From positions 31,004 to 95,003 of the forward strand of contig DEIO01000020.1 in the NCBI GenBank assembly GCA_002352545.1: a DNA stretch of 64,000 nucleotides. Direction: 5' to 3'. The position numbers were made by a program, and so were the translations under genes. Shown piece by piece: positions 35,055 through 43,767 of this stretch. Every line of letters starts with the position of its first letter. Within the stretch, counting starts at the first letter, position 1. The notes under the pieces are model-generated. The model was not told where the DNA came from. It was given only the letters and a program-made list of their open reading frames with translations, and ran no database searches. The stretch comes from Patescibacteria group bacterium UBA2772. GTDB taxonomy: Bacteria > Patescibacteriota > Minisyncoccia > Moranbacterales > DUUL01.

Positions 35055-36200
35055 TTATAGCTCCCCAGCGAAGGCGGACTTCAAAACCGACTTTTTCAAC
35101 TCTTCTAAATCATCAAGTTTCTGTTGATAGATTTTTTCTAGTTTTTTGGTTTGTGCTGAGAGAGCATCCAGTTTTTTTACTATTTTTTGTTGTTCTCTTA
35201 GAGACAACATTGATACTTTTAATCCTTTAACAAATGGTAGTTTTACACCATGTACTGTTGCACCAGTTCCATTTTCTATGATAATCTTCGAAATACTTTT
35301 TAGCCACCAAAATAAATAGCTTACAAAAACTTCATCATTATCAAAAGGAATAATTCCTCTTAAATCCTGATTAATTGCAGTATCCTTTTCTATTAAACAA
35401 ACTTTACCAAGTCCAACTCTTGTTGCAATAACAATGTTATTTTTAGGAATAATGTTTGTTGAGCTCCTTTTAACAGCCTCTTCCGTTATATAATGTTGGG
35501 TTTTTTTAATAATGTCACTTTTCATATCTCTAACTGTAGCCCAAGGAATTGTGCCATTATAAAACTTTGTAAAATTAGTACTCTCTTTTGAAGGAGTACC
35601 TCCTCCAATAACTTTGCAAATATCTCCTAAAGATTTTTTATCGGATTTAATATCTTTAAATGTCTCCTCCAAAACCGCCTCAAAAAGCTCCTTTGAATTA
35701 TCCAAATTCTGTTTTGTATTTTCCTTCGCCTTTTCAATTTTCTCAAAAACCTCATCAAGAATTTTAACTATTCTTTTTTGTTCTGGGAGAGGTGGAAGTG
35801 GGATTTCGCAATTTTCAAATTCCTCTTTATTTAAATGAGGAATAGCACTACCTGTTCTAGACTTTGTAAAATCCTCTCTATTCATATTCAAAAAATATAG
35901 CAAAAATCTAACCCTTAACATCTCTTTTGAACATTTAACTATTCCCATTGTAGAAGCCACAATTCCACTCAAACCAGTGAACATTTCTCCAGAATTTGAT
36001 CCATCCATTATAATTAAAATTTCCTCAGGATCGACACAAACAACACCGTCTTCCTCTTCTGTATATTGAGCTTCTTCTAATGCTCTAATAACCCTAGCTG
36101 TAAGATATGCCTTTCCAGTATCAGAAAAACTCTTTGGCTTTTTTCCTTTCACCAAAGTACAAATTTCACCAAGTTTTTTTGTTTGCCAGCTATTTTCCAT
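35055..36200 (-). CDS. hsdS: Type I restriction specificity subunit
   Basis: A 381-residue HsdS with two target-recognition domains (starts WQTKKLGEICTLVKG and KKSLGDICKVIGGGTP), each ending in a conserved helix (LPPLPEQKRIVKILDEVFEKIEKA and LREQQKIVKKLDALSAQTKKLEKIYQQKLDDLEELKKSVLKSAFAGEL). It sets the two half-sites of the recognition sequence. Start lies 1 bp after the Shedu-like gene, so the two are translationally linked. Confidence 0.92.
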   Translation of the reverse strand: MENSWQTKKLGEICTLVKGKKPKSFSDTGKAYLTARVIRALEEAQYTEEEDGVVCVDPEEILIIMDGSNSGEMFTGLSGIVASTMGIVKCSKEMLRVRFLLYFLNMNREDFTKSRTGSAIPHLNKEEFENCEIPLPPLPEQKRIVKILDEVFEKIEKAKENTKQNLDNSKELFEAVLEETFKDIKSDKKSLGDICKVIGGGTPSKESTNFTKFYNGTIPWATVRDMKSDIIKKTQHYITEEAVKRSSTNIIPKNNIVIATRVGLGKVCLIEKDTAINQDLRGIIPFDNDEVFVSYLFWWLKSISKIIIENGTGATVHGVKLPFVKGLKVSMLSLREQQKIVKKLDALSAQTKKLEKIYQQKLDDLEELKKSVLKSAFAGEL

Positions 36201-36201
36201 A

Positions 36202-37275
36202 TTAACTCTTGTTATCCTTGTTAGCTTCTGAGATACCTACTATTCTTTTTGCCCTTTCTAATACATGATCAAATGTTAGCACACTAATATTGTGAAAACT
36301 TGAATTCAAAATCCTATAATTCTCTCGCTCGGTATCGTCCCATTTATTAGATCTTCCATAAATTAAAGTAATTTTAGGTTTTACAACAGAAGAATCTCCT
36401 AACTTATCATTAAATTTTTTCGAATCAATCTTTTTTTCTGTTTCAGATATATATTTAATACATTGCATTATAGCTTTTATTAAAGTTGCACTAGGATTTA
36501 ATTCTTTAGTCCAAAACGAAGCAGAATGAAGTTTTAATTCTATAATATCAACAAAACCATCATAAGACTCCAGCAAATAATCTGTTATATTTTGCTCATC
36601 AATGTTTCTTTGATCTAAAATTTCCACATAATCAGAACCTAATATCCAATCATGCTTTTGAAAAAATCTTTGCCAAACTTCCTCATCTTTCCCAATTTCT
36701 AATTGTTCTTTTAATTTTTTAAATTCTTTCTCGCTATTCAAAATTGTATCAAAACACTTAACAGCTTTTTGTCTTTCTACTAAATCATCAATATCACCTT
36801 TTTTTATTAATTTAAAGTTTTTTACTATTTCAATTAGTTTGTCCTTACCAGTTGGATCAGTAGCCACTAAATTCAATAAATTCTCTAATTTTTCTTTATC
36901 TTGTATTATAGTTTTATCTAGTTGTAATGTTCTACTTGTAATCGACTTTAGATCAATCTTTGAAAATATTTTCAATAACTGTAAAATTCTTTCAAATGCC
37001 ATTGTTGAAAAATGAATTTTTTCAACAATGGCATTATACAATTTGGAAATTTCAACTCCAGCTATTTTATCTTTTTTTGCTATATAAGTTATTCTTAATT
37101 GAATTTTAGGTGAAATATTTATTTCTAAATCGCCATGTTCCATAGAATCAACAACAGAAAGATATTTACCTTCTCCACTAGAAAAATCTGCAATATAAAT
37201 AACGTTATTTTTTTTATTTTCAAAAATATCCTTTTCTGTCGAGTTAAATGGAGTTATAAGATTCTTTTTAATCAT
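36202..37275 (-). CDS. Shedu-type nuclease (DUF4263)
   Basis: A 357-residue protein. The C-terminal half carries the SduA/DUF4263 pattern: EEVWQRFFQKHDWILG, YLLESYDGFVDIIELKLHSASFW (D...E-x-K nuclease core, ~residues 235-262) and KPKITLIYGRSNKW. The N-terminal ~200 residues are variable, as usual for Shedu sensors. Shedu proteins act alone as anti-phage nucleases. Here it sits inside the type I operon immediately before hsdS. Its coding sequence contains an exceptional 18-bp hairpin (36995-37035). Confidence 0.78.
   Translation of the reverse strand: MIKKNLITPFNSTEKDIFENKKNNVIYIADFSSGEGKYLSVVDSMEHGDLEINISPKIQLRITYIAKKDKIAGVEISKLYNAIVEKIHFSTMAFERILQLLKIFSKIDLKSITSRTLQLDKTIIQDKEKLENLLNLVATDPTGKDKLIEIVKNFKLIKKGDIDDLVERQKAVKCFDTILNSEKEFKKLKEQLEIGKDEEVWQRFFQKHDWILGSDYVEILDQRNIDEQNITDYLLESYDGFVDIIELKLHSASFWTKELNPSATLIKAIMQCIKYISETEKKIDSKKFNDKLGDSSVVKPKITLIYGRSNKWDDTERENYRILNSSFHNISVLTFDHVLERAKRIVGISEANKDNKS
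36995..37035. repeat. Perfect 18-bp inverted repeat inside the Shedu gene
   Basis: Arms aatgccattgttgaaaaa (36995-37012) and its exact complement (37018-37035) flank a 5-nt loop, tgaat. The arms encode NAIVEK and STMAF within an open frame. Confidence 0.9.
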
Positions 37276-37661
37276 TCCTTGATAAAATTAAATAATTTAT
37301 TAATGCTCCCTCGTAGACTCAACAGCTCCTGCCACAAACCCAATAAGTTCCCATTTTAAACCCTTCCATCCTTATTCAAAAAAATCCTTTTTCTAGTTCC
37401 CCCTCAAAATCAGAATCAATTTTCTGAATCTTATTAAACTCATCAAATTTCAAAATGTTTTTAATCTATGCTATCATAACCATATTAATACCTGTCACGC
37501 CTCTTCACAATGTGCAACCGACAGGTTTTTTTATATTCTGAATTTTTTTGAACTCAGGATCTTCTAATTCTTTTTTTATTCTTTTCCAATTTATTCATCA
37601 TCTTTTTCATTTCTTGGTCAAAAGCACATCACGAATTTTAGTGAGAATTTAGATTTGATTG
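37276..37661. other. Intergenic stretch between RloB-like and Shedu genes
   Basis: About 385 bp without a convincing gene. A 7-bp stem (acctgtc 37491-37497 / gacaggt ~37519-37525) followed by seven Ts reads as a plus-strand terminator. On the minus strand, codons KKELEDPEFKKIQNIKKPVGCTL followed by TGA overlap it, with an upstream methionine-rich stretch in another frame, perhaps a broken small ORF. Confidence 0.35.
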
Positions 37662-38309
37662 TTATCTCTTTTCTATTAACTCGTTTATCTCTTTAATAAG
37701 AAAATGGATACTTGTTGAAGGATTTCCGTTTTGTCCTAGAACTTCTTGCCAGCCAATATCTTCATATTTTTCACAACCTAGAATCTTCTCCGAATTTTTA
37801 ATCGCTTCTCCTTGAAATGGCAATAGCACTCCAAAAACTTTTTGATTTTTGATGAAACTTCCTAATTTTTTCTTCTTGAAAAAAGCAATGATTTTCCTCT
37901 CCAAATCTCCTCTTGGAACAGGATTCGTAGGTTTCTCGAAATGAAATAAGATCCAAAGTTCAAAACATTCATTGATATATGCAATTTTTATGTTATTTTC
38001 ATGAGCAACTTTAATCATTTTCAACATCTTTTTGGAATCTTGTTTGAAAAAATCATCAACATCAAAGATGCACCAAACTTGATCATTATCTTCATCACAA
38101 ATTTCATCTGCTTTCCATTCAACAACTTTTGCAATTAACTCTTGTGGCGTCCCACAAAGCTCTTTCTTGGGCATAAGCAAAGGACTTCCAAGATGGTTTT
38201 TAAATTCTTGAAAATATTCTATTTCGGCTCTTTTTGTATGCGACCAAATATAAATAGTGGGATGAGCTGGTCGGTGATGTTTTTTGCCTCTATATTTTTG
38301 TTTTGCCAT
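37662..38309 (-). CDS. RloB-like (Toprim-type) defence protein
   Basis: A 215-residue protein matching RloB: IYIWSHTKRAEIEYFQEFKNHL near the start, VWCIFDVDDFF (acidic metal-site motif) and IAYINECFELWILFHFEKP. The fold is Toprim-like, so a nuclease or nucleotidyl-transfer role is likely. It follows the AAA ATPase gene by 1 bp. ATPase/RloB pairs occur in abortive-infection loci (AbiL-like) and, as the rlo name records, within type I restriction operons. Confidence 0.75.
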   Translation of the reverse strand: MAKQKYRGKKHHRPAHPTIYIWSHTKRAEIEYFQEFKNHLGSPLLMPKKELCGTPQELIAKVVEWKADEICDEDNDQVWCIFDVDDFFKQDSKKMLKMIKVAHENNIKIAYINECFELWILFHFEKPTNPVPRGDLERKIIAFFKKKKLGSFIKNQKVFGVLLPFQGEAIKNSEKILGCEKYEDIGWQEVLGQNGNPSTSIHFLIKEINELIEKR

Positions 38310-38310
38310 A

Positions 38311-39501
38311 TCATTTGGAAAATTTTAAATCTTCAAATTCTGCAATATATGGCAATGCGTCATATCGACCTTCTAGATATCTTTTTGCAAAATTAACACC
38401 CTTTCTCTCTGAAATATCTGCTAAAGAAAAAAGTTCTGTAGCTCCTCTCTTGTTTTTGTTTGTGAAATATATTTGATCCCTTCTTAAAAACTTTTCATCT
38501 AAAAACGAAATATCGTGAGTCGTGAAAATTAATTGAGCATTTTTAGGATTCTTTTTCTTAGAATTAAAGATGGTAATCAAATATTGACACAAGATGGGAT
38601 GTAAACTTGAATCAATTTCATCAATGAATAGAACATGTCCCTTTTCTAAAGTATCAATGATTGGTGCAGACAAAGCGAACATCTGCTGTGTTCCTTCTGA
38701 CTCTTCTGAAAAGAAATCTAGTGCCTTGCTTCCTGTCTTGTTTCCCTTTTTATCAAATTTATTGTGCAAAAATTTTAAATTTCTTTGTGCTACTGGTTGA
38801 ATATCTTCAACTCCAAAATCAGCTTTCGAAATAAATTCCTTTATTTTTTCTGCCCTTTTGGAATTATTTAGAAACTCTTTAAAAGTATAATCTAAAGTAG
38901 CACCTCTTTTTGTTCCGGATATAATATTGGTTTTTTGAATAAAATCAATTATTTTTTTAGAAATTGGTTTATTATTGCTTGATAGAATCGATAAAAACAA
39001 AACTCTTTCTCCTGTCTGATCTTTCAACGACTTAGTTGCTTCCTTGAAATAATTTTTATTACTTTCAATTTTCTGTTTATTTCTTTCAAATAACGTTTTA
39101 TTCCCTTTCTTCTGCTTCAACCATTCCTTGCAAACTCTTTTTTTATCGATTTCAAATCCATAGATAAAAACCTCTTCCTCAATCAAAAAAGTAGCTTCAA
39201 AAAAAGAAGGTTTGTCTTCAGTCTCTGTATTTAACTTGAAAAATTCGTTTGGCAAATCCTTAGGAAGATTACTTCTAAGCAAAGATTCCAAAATCATCAT
39301 GCGAAAAACAGAAAAAGCTTTAAAAACATTGCTTTTCCCTGAAGCATTATATCCGTAAATTGCAGCTGATTTTAAAAATGAAATATCCCCTTTCTCAAAA
39401 GTCGCTTGTGCCAACATTGTTTTGTCAGAAGTAGCTTGCAGATCAAGAACTATTTCATCTTTAATTGAACGAAAATTTTTAATTTTGAAATTCAATAACA
39501 T
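38311..39501 (-). CDS. AAA15-type ATPase paired with RloB (RloA-like)
   Basis: A 396-residue ABC/SMC-type ATPase: LLNFKIKNFRSIKDE start, Walker A YGYNASGKSNVFKA (~residue 50), then Walker B HVLFIDEIDSSLHPIL and TTHDISFLDEKFLRRDQIYF late in the protein. This is the layout of OLD/RloA/AbiLi ATPases. It is the sensor/regulator expected for the RloB partner. Both lie between hsdM and the Shedu gene. Confidence 0.85.
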   Translation of the reverse strand: MLLNFKIKNFRSIKDEIVLDLQATSDKTMLAQATFEKGDISFLKSAAIYGYNASGKSNVFKAFSVFRMMILESLLRSNLPKDLPNEFFKLNTETEDKPSFFEATFLIEEEVFIYGFEIDKKRVCKEWLKQKKGNKTLFERNKQKIESNKNYFKEATKSLKDQTGERVLFLSILSSNNKPISKKIIDFIQKTNIISGTKRGATLDYTFKEFLNNSKRAEKIKEFISKADFGVEDIQPVAQRNLKFLHNKFDKKGNKTGSKALDFFSEESEGTQQMFALSAPIIDTLEKGHVLFIDEIDSSLHPILCQYLITIFNSKKKNPKNAQLIFTTHDISFLDEKFLRRDQIYFTNKNKRGATELFSLADISERKGVNFAKRYLEGRYDALPYIAEFEDLKFSK

Positions 39502-39675
39502 ACATTTAGCCTAAATTCTTATTCCTTATCTGTTTATATTTTAGCAAATTATTTCTAAAAGTCAAACATTATTACAATTTAACTGCATATTTATGAAATA
39601 AATGGAAAAAGAATCCTAAAATTCAATCCTTACCTCCTACTTATCAACTTCTACATTAGATACGGCTTTTGAAAC

Positions 39676-41130
39676 TTAAATCAATTTATCTATAGAAGAC
39701 AAAACCTTCTCACTCTCCTTGTCCAACTTGCCAATCTCCTCCAAAATCTCCTTCGGCTCCCGCAAAACAACCTCATCATTCTTATTCGGATTCTTCACTG
39801 ATAAATCAAAAGTCTTTTCATCAATCTTCGCAATCTCAACAGTCCAGGAATGCTCACTGTCAGCTTTTGTCTTTTGCAATTTCAAAAATTCTTCTAAATC
39901 TTTTTCATTGAGTGGATTTGTTTTCCCCATGTTTCTTCCTGGGTCAAGCTGGTAAAACCAAGTTTTTCTGGTCTTTTTTCCTTTTTCAAAAAATAAAACA
40001 ACCGTTTTAACTCCTGCACCAAGAAATGTTCCTCCTGGCAAATCAAGCACTGTGTGCAAATCACAAGAACTCAGAAGTTCTTCTCGAAGTACAACAGAAG
40101 CATTGTCTGTGTTTGAAAGGAATGTATTTTTGATAACCACACCAGCTCGCCCACCAGCCTTCAAATTTTTGATGAAATGTTGCAGAAACAAAAATGCTGT
40201 TTCTCCTGTTTTGATTGGAAAATTTTGTTGAACTTCTTTTCTTTCTTTTCCACCAAAAGGAGGATTTGCCAAAATCACATCATAGCGATTTTTTTCTTCG
40301 ATATCCAAGATATTTTCAGAAAGTGTGTTGGTGTGAATGATGTTTGGAGCTTCGATTCCATGAAGAATCATATTCATGATTCCAATGATATATGCCAATG
40401 ACTTCTTTTCCTTTCCGTAGAAAGTTTCTTTTTGTAGAACCTCCCAATCTTTTGATGAAAGTTTCTTCCGGTCTTTTGAAAGATGATTAAAAGCCTCCAC
40501 CAAAAACCCAGCCGATCCCACAGCTCCGTCATACACCTTTTCACCAACTTTCGGATTAACAACTTTTACAATTGTTTTGATGAGTGGTCTTGGTGTGTAA
40601 TACTCTCCACCATTTCGCCCAGCATTTCCCATATTTTTAATTTTCCCTTCATAGAGATGAGAAAGTTCATGCTTTTCTTTCTGACTGCGAAATCGCATTT
40701 TATCCACAATGTCCAAAATCTCTCGCAACGTATGACCACTTTGAATCTTATTCTTGATTTCAGAAAAAATCTCACCAATCTTATATTCAATGGTCTTCAC
40801 ATCACCGTCTTCTTTTTTGAATTTTTTAAGATATGGAAAAAGTTTCAAATCAACAAAATCTTTCAAATCATCACCAGAAAGTGCCTCATTGTGATCTAAT
40901 TTTCCTTTTTTCTTGGGACAAGCCCAAGAATCCCACTTAAATTCATCATCAAGAATAGCTCGGAGTTCTTTTCCTGCAAGTTTCGCTTCTTTTTTCTTAT
41001 CCTTCTCAAGGTCATCAAGATATTTCAAAAACAAAATCCACGAAGTTTGCTCTACATAGTCCAATTCACTAGAAGCCCCAGCATCTTTTTGAAGAATATC
41101 ATCAATATTTTTAAACGATTGCTCAAACAT
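39676..41130 (-). CDS. hsdM: Type I DNA methylase subunit
   Basis: A 484-residue N6-adenine methylase with an N-terminal helical HsdM_N domain (DAGASSELDYVEQTSWILFLKYLDDLE), SAM motif DGAVGSAGFLVEAF, catalytic NPPFGG and a C-terminal coiled helix. GEYYTPRPLIKTIVKVV precedes motif I as usual. It modifies the type I site and, with HsdS, forms the core for HsdR. It is the first gene of the island's long minus-strand block; 175 bp separate it from the inserted ATPase gene. Confidence 0.93.
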   Translation of the reverse strand: MFEQSFKNIDDILQKDAGASSELDYVEQTSWILFLKYLDDLEKDKKKEAKLAGKELRAILDDEFKWDSWACPKKKGKLDHNEALSGDDLKDFVDLKLFPYLKKFKKEDGDVKTIEYKIGEIFSEIKNKIQSGHTLREILDIVDKMRFRSQKEKHELSHLYEGKIKNMGNAGRNGGEYYTPRPLIKTIVKVVNPKVGEKVYDGAVGSAGFLVEAFNHLSKDRKKLSSKDWEVLQKETFYGKEKKSLAYIIGIMNMILHGIEAPNIIHTNTLSENILDIEEKNRYDVILANPPFGGKERKEVQQNFPIKTGETAFLFLQHFIKNLKAGGRAGVVIKNTFLSNTDNASVVLREELLSSCDLHTVLDLPGGTFLGAGVKTVVLFFEKGKKTRKTWFYQLDPGRNMGKTNPLNEKDLEEFLKLQKTKADSEHSWTVEIAKIDEKTFDLSVKNPNKNDEVVLREPKEILEEIGKLDKESEKVLSSIDKLI

Positions 41131-41305
41131 TTACTTTTTCTTTTAATTTCTTATCTTTCTTTATTTTTAAAATCTGCTTTTCCCACATTTCGTCTTTACA
41201 AAAAAACAGCAGGACTTACAAGTCCTCTCTACTCCTACCATACCATCAAGTCACAAAAACTTCAAAGGAATACTAATTCTTCACTCCTCTCAATCCAAAA
41301 CCCTC
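41131..41305. other. Intergenic stretch upstream of hsdM
   Basis: No gene seen. A short palindrome aggacttacaagtcct lies near 41212-41227. Confidence 0.3.
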
Positions 41306-41455
41306 CTACCCCTTCCAATCCTCAATCAAAACCCCACCCCTCACTCTTTTAACTGTCACCTTTTATTCTCCCTCCACCCCAGATCCCAAACAATCTCAAC
41401 TGGAATCGTCACAGCAATCAATTGCTTGCCAACATAGGTTAGCTTTCGAGTGATG
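41306..41455 (-). pseudogene. Broken copy of the AbrB-like gene
   Basis: The minus strand reads RKLTYVGKQLIAVTIPVEIVWDLGWRENK, then a one-base loss, then VTVKRVRGGVLIEDWKG and TAG. This parallels the intact 56-residue AbrB-like protein at 46886-47056 but lacks its start. The end of the 2H phosphoesterase gene runs into it. Confidence 0.75.
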
Positions 41456-41996
41456 AAATTCTAATTGGATTCATTTTTCTAAACTGTTTTTCTGAATATA
41501 TTCCAATTCCCCTTAATCTTTCTTCTGGATTAGTGCTATTTGAAAAAATGGTGACGTGTGGTAATGGAATTTCAAATTCAATTCCAACAAGCTTTTGTAG
41601 TTTTTTATAAAAATTTTCCAATCCTCTGATTTTGGCAATTTGTACTATCGATTCACGAATTTCATTTTTCCTTTCAGGATATTCCTTTTTGATATAATAG
41701 ATTTCATCTCCAAGTCTTGCTTTCCAATCTATTGATTTGCTAAGATCTTCAATCTCATCTAAAACATTTTCTTTTTCTCCTTCTTTAATTTTTTTCAAAA
41801 TTTCATCAGTCGTTTTGCTTCCAATTATTGTAAAGTGAAACTCTTTCTTTTCAAAAAGACTTTTGTCTTTTGCAAAATTTCTCACCCTTTCCAAGTTGAT
41901 ATTTTCAGGACTAACGTCCAAAAACAAAATTGAATCATCCATTGAGAAGATCACTCTAACGCTCAAATATTCCTTATTTTCAAGATGTTTATTCAT
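41439..41996 (-). CDS. 2H phosphoesterase-like protein
   Basis: A 185-residue protein with the two short His motifs of 2H enzymes: FHFTIIG near residue 53 and LPHVTIF near residue 148. Relatives include LigT-type RNA ligases/cyclic phosphodiesterases and 2',5'-oligonucleotide phosphodiesterases; within defence islands such enzymes may act on cyclic nucleotides or RNA ends. The last few codons overlap the AbrB-like remnant, so the natural C-terminus may have been replaced. Confidence 0.6.
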   Translation of the reverse strand: MNKHLENKEYLSVRVIFSMDDSILFLDVSPENINLERVRNFAKDKSLFEKKEFHFTIIGSKTTDEILKKIKEGEKENVLDEIEDLSKSIDWKARLGDEIYYIKKEYPERKNEIRESIVQIAKIRGLENFYKKLQKLVGIEFEIPLPHVTIFSNSTNPEERLRGIGIYSEKQFRKMNPIRISSLES

Positions 41997-42008
41997 ATTA
42001 TCACAATA

Positions 42009-42299
42009 TCATTCGCTTAAAATTCTCACAAACCTGTCCCCCACGATTGCTTCCTCAAACTTCCTTCGACTAACTTTTTGTTTTATCTTCTTTCCCTCAG
42101 CTATTTCAAAGACCAAAACAAAGCTTCGAGTGGTTCCAGAAGAATAGTCATCTTCATCAACGCCAGAATCATTTTACTCTCTTATGATTTTATCTTTCAA
42201 TGTTCCCTCCCAAGCAGAATTCCATCGCTTGAGAACCAACCAAACAATAAAAGCTATCACCAAAGAAGCAACGCCAGCTGTAATAAGTGTTTCTTGCAT
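42009..42299 (-). pseudogene. Decayed copy of the small membrane protein
   Basis: Closely matches 23170-23478. It begins MQETLITAGVASLVIAF like the intact copy, but TAA at 42174-42176 replaces a Gln codon and the C-terminus diverges after GDRFV, ending in RILSE. Confidence 0.85.
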
Positions 42300-42316
42300 G
42301 TTTTTTGTTTTAATTT
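42027..42316 (+). repeat. Direct repeat A, copy 2 (~290 bp)
   Basis: Same orientation as 23206-23496 with scattered substitutions, in a region where coding constraint has been lost. Confidence 0.85.
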
Positions 42317-42346
42317 TTTATACATGTCATCGTAAAATATAGAAAC

Positions 42347-43138
42347 TTAAAGTTTCAAGCTTTCAAATCTTTTTATAGATAAATCTAAATAATTTTTGTC
42401 TAAATCAATTCCCAAAAATTTTCTATCATGCATTATTGAAGCAATTCCGGTTGTTGAGCTTCCAGTAAATGGATCTAGAATCCTATCGCCTTCTTCTGTG
42501 CTAGCTAGAACAAGCCTCTTTAATAAATCTAATGATTTTTGAGTAGGATGTTTGCCAAATATTTTCTCCTCTCTCTTGGGAGTGTTGATTGACCAAACAG
42601 ATCGCATCTGCTTATTTGGCTTTTTGAATGCATCCTCGCTCCAATCGCCATTACGCATCAAATCATAGTTAAACTTATGTTTCGCTTTTTTGTCTTTTCT
42701 TGCCCAAATCAGAGTCTCATGACTAGCTGTGAAAAATCTACAAGAAAGATTGGGTGCCGCATTAGGTTTGAACCAAGAAATTTCATTTAAAATATGATAG
42801 TTGTTTTTTTGCAAAGCAAATCCACATTGATATATAGAATGATATGTTCCACTAATCCAAATAGTCCCGTTAGGTTTAAGAACTTTTTTACAAGCCTCTA
42901 TCCATCTATTGTGAAAATTAAAATTTTCCTCATGCCCATTTCCCATATCCCAGTCACCTTTTTTTACACTAACCATCTTGCCATTCTGACAAGTAAAACT
43001 TCCCCCTGAGAGGAAATAAGGAGGATCGGCAAATATCATATCAAAGTGATTTTCTGGTAAAGCTTTGAGCAATTCTAGACTGTCACCATGATACAAAAAG
43101 AAATTTTTGTTTTTGTAATACGGTTTATATTTTTTCAT
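42347..43138 (-). CDS. dpnA: DpnA-like DNA adenine methylase (beta class)
   Basis: A 263-residue methylase. The catalytic motif MIFADPPYFLSGG (residue ~34) precedes the SAM motif ILDPFTGSSTTGIA, the beta-class order. Segments WISGTYHSIYQCGFALQ, NLSCRFFTASHETLIWARK and GKHPTQKSLDLLKRLVLAST closely follow pneumococcal DpnA, the methylase that can modify single-stranded GATC. Immediately upstream is a decayed restriction enzyme, then the DpnII-type endonuclease. Confidence 0.85.
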   Translation of the reverse strand: MKKYKPYYKNKNFFLYHGDSLELLKALPENHFDMIFADPPYFLSGGSFTCQNGKMVSVKKGDWDMGNGHEENFNFHNRWIEACKKVLKPNGTIWISGTYHSIYQCGFALQKNNYHILNEISWFKPNAAPNLSCRFFTASHETLIWARKDKKAKHKFNYDLMRNGDWSEDAFKKPNKQMRSVWSINTPKREEKIFGKHPTQKSLDLLKRLVLASTEEGDRILDPFTGSSTTGIASIMHDRKFLGIDLDKNYLDLSIKRFESLKL

Positions 43139-43144
43139 ATAAAA

Positions 43145-43644
43145 CTATTTATTCCAATAGCCCCGATCAAGTCCTATTTCACTAAGAATATCAGTGAACG
43201 CAACATATTTTATTTTGTGTTTTTTGCAAAAAGCTAGACTTTCTTGAAGTTCCTTTGTTTGATTGTTCTTATCCAACAAATCACCAAATGCAAATCCTTT
43301 TCTAGCTTCGTACTTTTGGTAACCAACCAGAACGGGGTTTTCTGTATAATCTTGGAATTTCTCCATATTTCATTGGTACACCAAGTATTTTTTTCTCCTG
43401 CAGTTCCCGTTGTACACCAGCTCCTGCCCTTTACTTCATAGACATAATCATCACATTCCAAGTCAGGTCTATATTTCTTATCTCGTAAAGAACTCTTTTT
43501 CGAAGTAGTTTCCTTTACGTTTTTTCTTTCTAACACAATCAATGCTTCTTTGATCAATTTCTCACAAAGTTTTGTTGTTCATTGCTTCTTGTCCTCTTCT
43601 TGAATGACAGAGTTTCCCCATCCTTTCTCTTCCTCTTTTGACAT
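43145..43644 (-). pseudogene. Decayed type II restriction endonuclease
   Basis: The start MSKEEEKGWGNSVIQEEDKKQ meets an in-frame TGA (near 43579), where Trp is plausible, then continues TTKLCEKLIKEALIVLERKNV. The nuclease core RPDLECDDYVYEVKGRSW (PD...E-x-K) and TTGTAGEK follow. A seven-A run (43388-43394) then shifts the frame; with one A fewer it reads ILGVPMKYGEIPRLY, and a second shift leads into ENPVLVGYQKYEARKGFAFGDLL (to 43145). So one nonsense and two frame changes. It lies 6 bp before dpnA and may have been its original partner. Confidence 0.75.
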
Positions 43645-43767
43645 CTTTAATCGCTCTTTGTTTTTAGTAGTTTTTAATTTTAAAGAGTCTTATGTAATTC
43701 CTTCATAACACTAACGAATAACTTCCGGATTTTCCAATAATTTCATAAATTTTATACTTTACTAATT

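Noticed and set aside
41863..42335. Plus-strand ORFs opposite the duplicated membrane-protein gene
   Set aside because: They are antisense to the conserved minus-strand protein code and show no protein-like features of their own.
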